A stretch of DNA of 64,000 bases from Tepidisphaeraceae bacterium. Lineage in GTDB: Bacteria > Planctomycetota > Phycisphaerae > Tepidisphaerales > Tepidisphaeraceae. How positions within the stretch are numbered: the first letter of the stretch is position 1; every line of letters begins with the position of its first letter. A model generated the notes under the pieces. That model worked only from the letters and a program-made list of their open reading frames with translations. It was not told where the DNA came from and ran no database searches. Shown here piece after piece: positions 61,327 to 64,000 of this stretch. The DNA lies in contig DASYHQ010000047.1 of assembly GCA_035998445.1 (NCBI GenBank), forward strand, positions 1 to 64,000, in the 5' to 3' direction. Both the position numbers and the translations under genes were made by a program.

Positions 61327-62526
61327 TCATATAACTAACATCGAAGCATCGCCCACGCCCAGCGCGGCGAACATCGCTTTGGCCTTCACGATCGTCTCAT
61401 CGTATTCCTCGGCCGGGTTGGAGTCGGCGACGATGCCGCCGCCGACGGAGACGTGGGCGAGGCCGTCCTTTAGCACCATCGTGCGGATGGCGACGTTGAA
61501 CTCCATCGATCCGTCGGCGTTCAGGTAGCCGATCGCGCCGCAGTAGGGGCCGCGGCGGACGGGTTCCAGTTCGTCGATGATCTCCATCGCACGCACCTTG
61601 GGCGCGCCGGTGACGCTGCCGCCGGGGAAGGTGGCGCGCAGCAGTTGAACGAACGAGACGTCGTTGCGGAGCTGGCCCTCGATGGTCGCCACGCCGTGCA
61701 GCACGGTGGGATGGCGCTCGATGCGGCGGGGCTCGGTCACGCGCACCGAACCGATCTCGCAGACCCGGCCGAGGTCGTTGCGCTCCAGGTCGACGATCAT
61801 GTTCAGCTCGGCGGCGTCCTTGGCGCTGTCGCGAAGGGCCTCTTCCATTCCGTCGGTCGCAGGGCGCGTGCCCTTGATCGGGCGCGTCGTGACGTGCCGG
61901 CCAGCGGTTACGCGGAGCAGCAGTTCGGGGGAGTTGCTGATGATCGCGTAATCGTCGTAGTTCAACAGCCCGCCGAAGAGCGCGGGGGTTTCCCGGCTCA
62001 AGCGGTAGTAGACGTCGGCCGGTTGGTCGGGCACGCCGACGGTGAAGCGCTGGGACAGGTTCACCTGGAACACGTCGCCGGCAGCGATGTAGTCGATCGC
62101 GCGTTGGACGGCGGCCTCGTAGGCGGGGCGTGAGAAGTGTCCACGCAACGGCGCGTCGCTCGTCGGGTGCCGTGGCTCGGCGAAGTTGCTGCGGTCCAGC
62201 AACGGTACGCAGTAGTGGAAGTGGAACAGCGGCACGTTCAGGTCATCCCGCGGCGGGGCGGGCAAGCGCTCGAACCAGCGGCCAAGGTCGTAGCTGAGAT
62301 GCCCGACCCAGCGGCCCCCCTTGAACGGGAACTGCGTCGACATCCAGTCCAGCGCTTCCAGGGGTTCGCTCCACCGCTTGAAGACGCTCGTCCCAGCCGT
62401 TGCGGTGACGGTCCCGTCCGCCTCACAGCGCAGTGCGATTCGTGGTTGCAGAAACCCGGTCGGCCAGCGGTTGGCAAAGGTCTCGTTCGCTGCAGACGTG
62501 GCAAGATTGATGCGTGGCGATGTCAT
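61327..62526 (-). CDS. pabB: Aminodeoxychorismate synthase component I
   Basis: Converts chorismate (with glutamine from PabA) to 4-amino-4-deoxychorismate for folate. The 399 residues have the chorismate-enzyme core: ISNSPELLLRV, the RPIKGTRPA motif (the Lys is the PabB catalytic residue, rather than the Ala of TrpE), DLERNDLGRVCEIGSV and FPGGSVTGAPKVRAMEIIDE. CGAIGYLNADGSMEFNVAIRT closes the site. The start ATG at 62526 was chosen because the longer frame upstream runs through repeat DNA. PabA and PabC are not seen nearby. Confidence 0.93.
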   Translation of the reverse strand: MTSPRINLATSAANETFANRWPTGFLQPRIALRCEADGTVTATAGTSVFKRWSEPLEALDWMSTQFPFKGGRWVGHLSYDLGRWFERLPAPPRDDLNVPLFHFHYCVPLLDRSNFAEPRHPTSDAPLRGHFSRPAYEAAVQRAIDYIAAGDVFQVNLSQRFTVGVPDQPADVYYRLSRETPALFGGLLNYDDYAIISNSPELLLRVTAGRHVTTRPIKGTRPATDGMEEALRDSAKDAAELNMIVDLERNDLGRVCEIGSVRVTEPRRIERHPTVLHGVATIEGQLRNDVSFVQLLRATFPGGSVTGAPKVRAMEIIDELEPVRRGPYCGAIGYLNADGSMEFNVAIRTMVLKDGLAHVSVGGGIVADSNPAEEYDETIVKAKAMFAALGVGDASMLVI

Positions 62527-62559
62527 GGCTGCTGCATTGTAGGAATGAAGTCGCGGGAT

Positions 62560-63160
62560 GAAACGGGGGACGGCGGAGTCATCCCCTCGGTTACGTCTCG
62601 CCGCTTTTGTAGGACAGGCATTCGTGCCAATCTCTCTCTCCCTTTTGTGTTGCGCTGTCATGAACGCAGGAGAGACGCGAAGTCGCGAAGGCGCGAAGCA
62701 GGACACGAAGGAGGATGCAACGAACAGCGCGATCTCAACTTTTGGCGGCGGTTTGGGTAAGGCAAGACACGAATCGGTGCACCATTTTGCACCATTGTGC
62801 ACCATCGGGTGATGACGATGAGGTCCGGCCATGTCCGCCGCGTCACATATTCGATTGTCAAAGAGCACACTATCCATCTCTACGCTGGCGCTGCGCGGAA
62901 GAGAGGGTGCTGGCGCAACGCTTTTCGGAATTCTTCGGGTCCTCCTTTGTGCTTTCGTGGATCGGTGAGCGCCGCTTGGCAGACAAGAATGTCCGCACTC
63001 ACCAAAGACAGAAGACAGCAGACAGAAAGCAGAAGAGACACAGGCAGGAATGCCTGTGCCACAGAAGAGAGGCAGAATACGGGGGGAGAGGCGGACGGGG
63101 GGAGAGACAGGCAGGAATGCCTGTCCTACAGAAGAGGTGCAGGGGCGGGGGGATGGTTTT
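62560..63160. repeat. Copy B of the composite repeat, inverted
   Basis: Hairpins CACAGGCAGGAATGCCTGTGCC (63036-63062) and GACAGGCAGGAATGCCTGTCC (63105-63135), here given in part, correspond to those at 26305-26390 in opposite orientation. The stretch 62650-62960 matches 26620-26900 inverted (GGCGCTGCG, TCAAAGA and GGTTTGGGTAAG). Order and spacing of the parts are conserved, so it is one composite of about 600 bp in two inverted places. No gene lies in 62527-63267. Confidence 0.65.
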
Positions 63161-63197
63161 GCCCGCGAGGTCGGCAACAACGAGGGCTGGGGAAACG

Positions 63198-63235
63198 AAG
63201 ACGGCCCCGGACGAGGTCGTCCGGGGCCGTCTTCA
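63198..63235. terminator. Rho-independent terminator of glnN
   Basis: GAAGACGGCCCCGGACGA and TCGTCCGGGGCCGTCTTC form a perfect 18-bp stem with a two-base loop. The T-tract on the minus strand is short. It lies 33 bp beyond the stop of the glutamine synthetase gene. Confidence 0.7.
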
Positions 63236-63267
63236 ATGGTGCGATGTCCGCGCTTCAGCGGGCCGCG

Positions 63268-64000
63268 TTAGCGGATGAAGAGCATCTCGCGGTAGGTCGG
63301 CAACGGCCAGAGGTCGTCGGCGACGATGGCCTCGAGCTTGTCGCCCGCCTCACGCACCGTGCCGAGCGCGGTGAAGACGTGCTCGCGGGCGTGCTTCGCG
63401 TGGTCGTAGGGCTCGCCTTCCACGTGGTGGTTGACGGCCTTCTCGAGCTTCTTGATGCCGTCGGTCAGCTCGTTGATCGTGTTGACCAGCGTGCTGAACG
63501 TCTCGGTGCCGGCAGCACTGGTGACACCGGCGGCCTTCACGGCGGCGATGCTCTCGCCGACTTCCTTCTGGTAGCGAAGGGCGGCCGGCAGGATCATCGT
63601 CTTGGCCATCAGCAGAGCGGTCTTGCCCTCGATCGTCAGCGCCTTCACGTACGCTTCCGACAGGATGTTGAACCGGCTCTGCAGCTCGCGCTCGGTGTAG
63701 ACGTTGTACTTCGTGAACAGCGCGATCGTGTCGGGCTCCACGATCGTCGGCAGCACGTCGACGGTGTTCTTCAGGTTCGGCAGGCCGCGCTTCTCGGCCT
63801 CGGCGTGCCATTCCTCACCGTACCCGTTGCCGTTGAAGATGACCTTCTTGTTCTCCTTGATAATGCCCGGCAGCAGGGCCTGGATGGCCTCGGTCAGGCT
63901 CTTACCACCCTTGGTCGCCTTTTCCAGATCCGTCGCGACGTAGTCGAGCGACTCGGCGACGATCGTGTTCAGCACCGTGTTGGCGCCGGCGATGTTGGCC
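63268..64000 (-). CDS. glnN: Glutamine synthetase type III, C-terminal part
   Basis: Makes glutamine from glutamate and ammonia. The 244 visible residues (frame open to the right edge) match the C-terminal third of GSIII: ANIAGANTVLNTIVAESLDY, the active-site region VIFNGNGYGEEWHAEAEKRG, LPNLKNTVDVLPTIVEP, LFTKYNVYTERELQSRFNIL, and DLWPLPTYREMLFIR at the end, the strongly conserved GSIII C-terminus. The N-terminal catalytic part lies outside. With two amt genes within 4-7 kb it suggests a nitrogen-assimilation neighbourhood. Confidence 0.93.
   Translation of the reverse strand, partial: ANIAGANTVLNTIVAESLDYVATDLEKATKGGKSLTEAIQALLPGIIKENKKVIFNGNGYGEEWHAEAEKRGLPNLKNTVDVLPTIVEPDTIALFTKYNVYTERELQSRFNILSEAYVKALTIEGKTALLMAKTMILPAALRYQKEVGESIAAVKAAGVTSAAGTETFSTLVNTINELTDGIKKLEKAVNHHVEGEPYDHAKHAREHVFTALGTVREAGDKLEAIVADDLWPLPTYREMLFIR

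Noticed and set aside
62527-63180. N-terminal extension of pabB
   Set aside because: It translates repeat DNA (hairpins and the composite repeat) and has no family resemblance; ATG 62526 starts the protein properly.

Overview
The window is a high-GC bacterial chromosome segment, most likely from a planctomycete of the Phycisphaerae type. The pointers are a very long SecA (1287 residues), a giant secreted protein carrying the LEPRTLLS N-terminal motif typical of planctomycete surface proteins, a PilM protein fused to a PilN-like region with glycine-rich tails, and abundant long palindromic intergenic repeats. This is inference from gene content; there is no rRNA to confirm it.

Positions 1-2080 look like the right end of a degraded genomic island: fragments of three IS5-like transposases, a broken CBM9 carbohydrate-binding gene, a glycoside-hydrolase tail, a cluster of identical 9-mers, and finally the 3' half of a tRNA-Arg(CCG), which marks the probable attachment site. 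From 2154 onward the sequence is ordinary chromosome.

Layout: fmt and def (2.1-3.8 kb, minus); a TPR protein; a metallophosphatase; a small exported protein directly upstream of secA (7.0-11.3 kb); proS, bpt, a lone receiver and a radical SAM/SPASM protein (11.6-16.3 kb); lexA, a YjfB-like gene and rnpB (16.7-18.4 kb); an ECF sigma factor, a membrane protein, MoxR and a membrane-anchored pseudokinase (18.7-22.5 kb); coaB and coaC split by a repeat (22.6-24.0 kb); a second ECF sigma, membrane partner and collagen-like exported protein (24.2-26.3 kb); an HTH-receiver regulator, galU, tRNA-Ala and an ArsR-type regulator (27.1-30.0 kb); a seven-gene aa3-type oxidase operon ctaC-D-A-B, copper lipoprotein, ctaE, ABC ATPase (30.1-37.8 kb, minus); a TPR lipoprotein; a three-gene PilM/PilN/PilO-like assembly operon (39.0-44.8 kb, minus); dtd, an acetyltransferase, a membrane protein, a glycosyltransferase, an HD-GYP protein (45.0-50.1 kb); a large secreted glycosidase with three CBMs; a Uma2-like nuclease; lepA; two amt genes; tRNA-Met; a GspE N-domain protein; pabB; and the C-terminus of a type III glutamine synthetase at the right edge.

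Functional themes are protein export and translation quality (secA, def, fmt, proS, dtd, lepA, bpt), aerobic respiration, nitrogen acquisition (two Amt transporters and GSIII) and regulation. The most interesting observations are: a SecM-like candidate leader upstream of secA with a possible stall-and-unmask arrangement; a 49-bp inversion whose reversal restores a CBM9 reading frame; palindromic repeats that have entered coding space (in frame in ctaE, and at the coaC/coaB junction where coaB then seems to start at ATT); an EF-hand loop in SecA; and an orphan pseudokinase next to MoxR.
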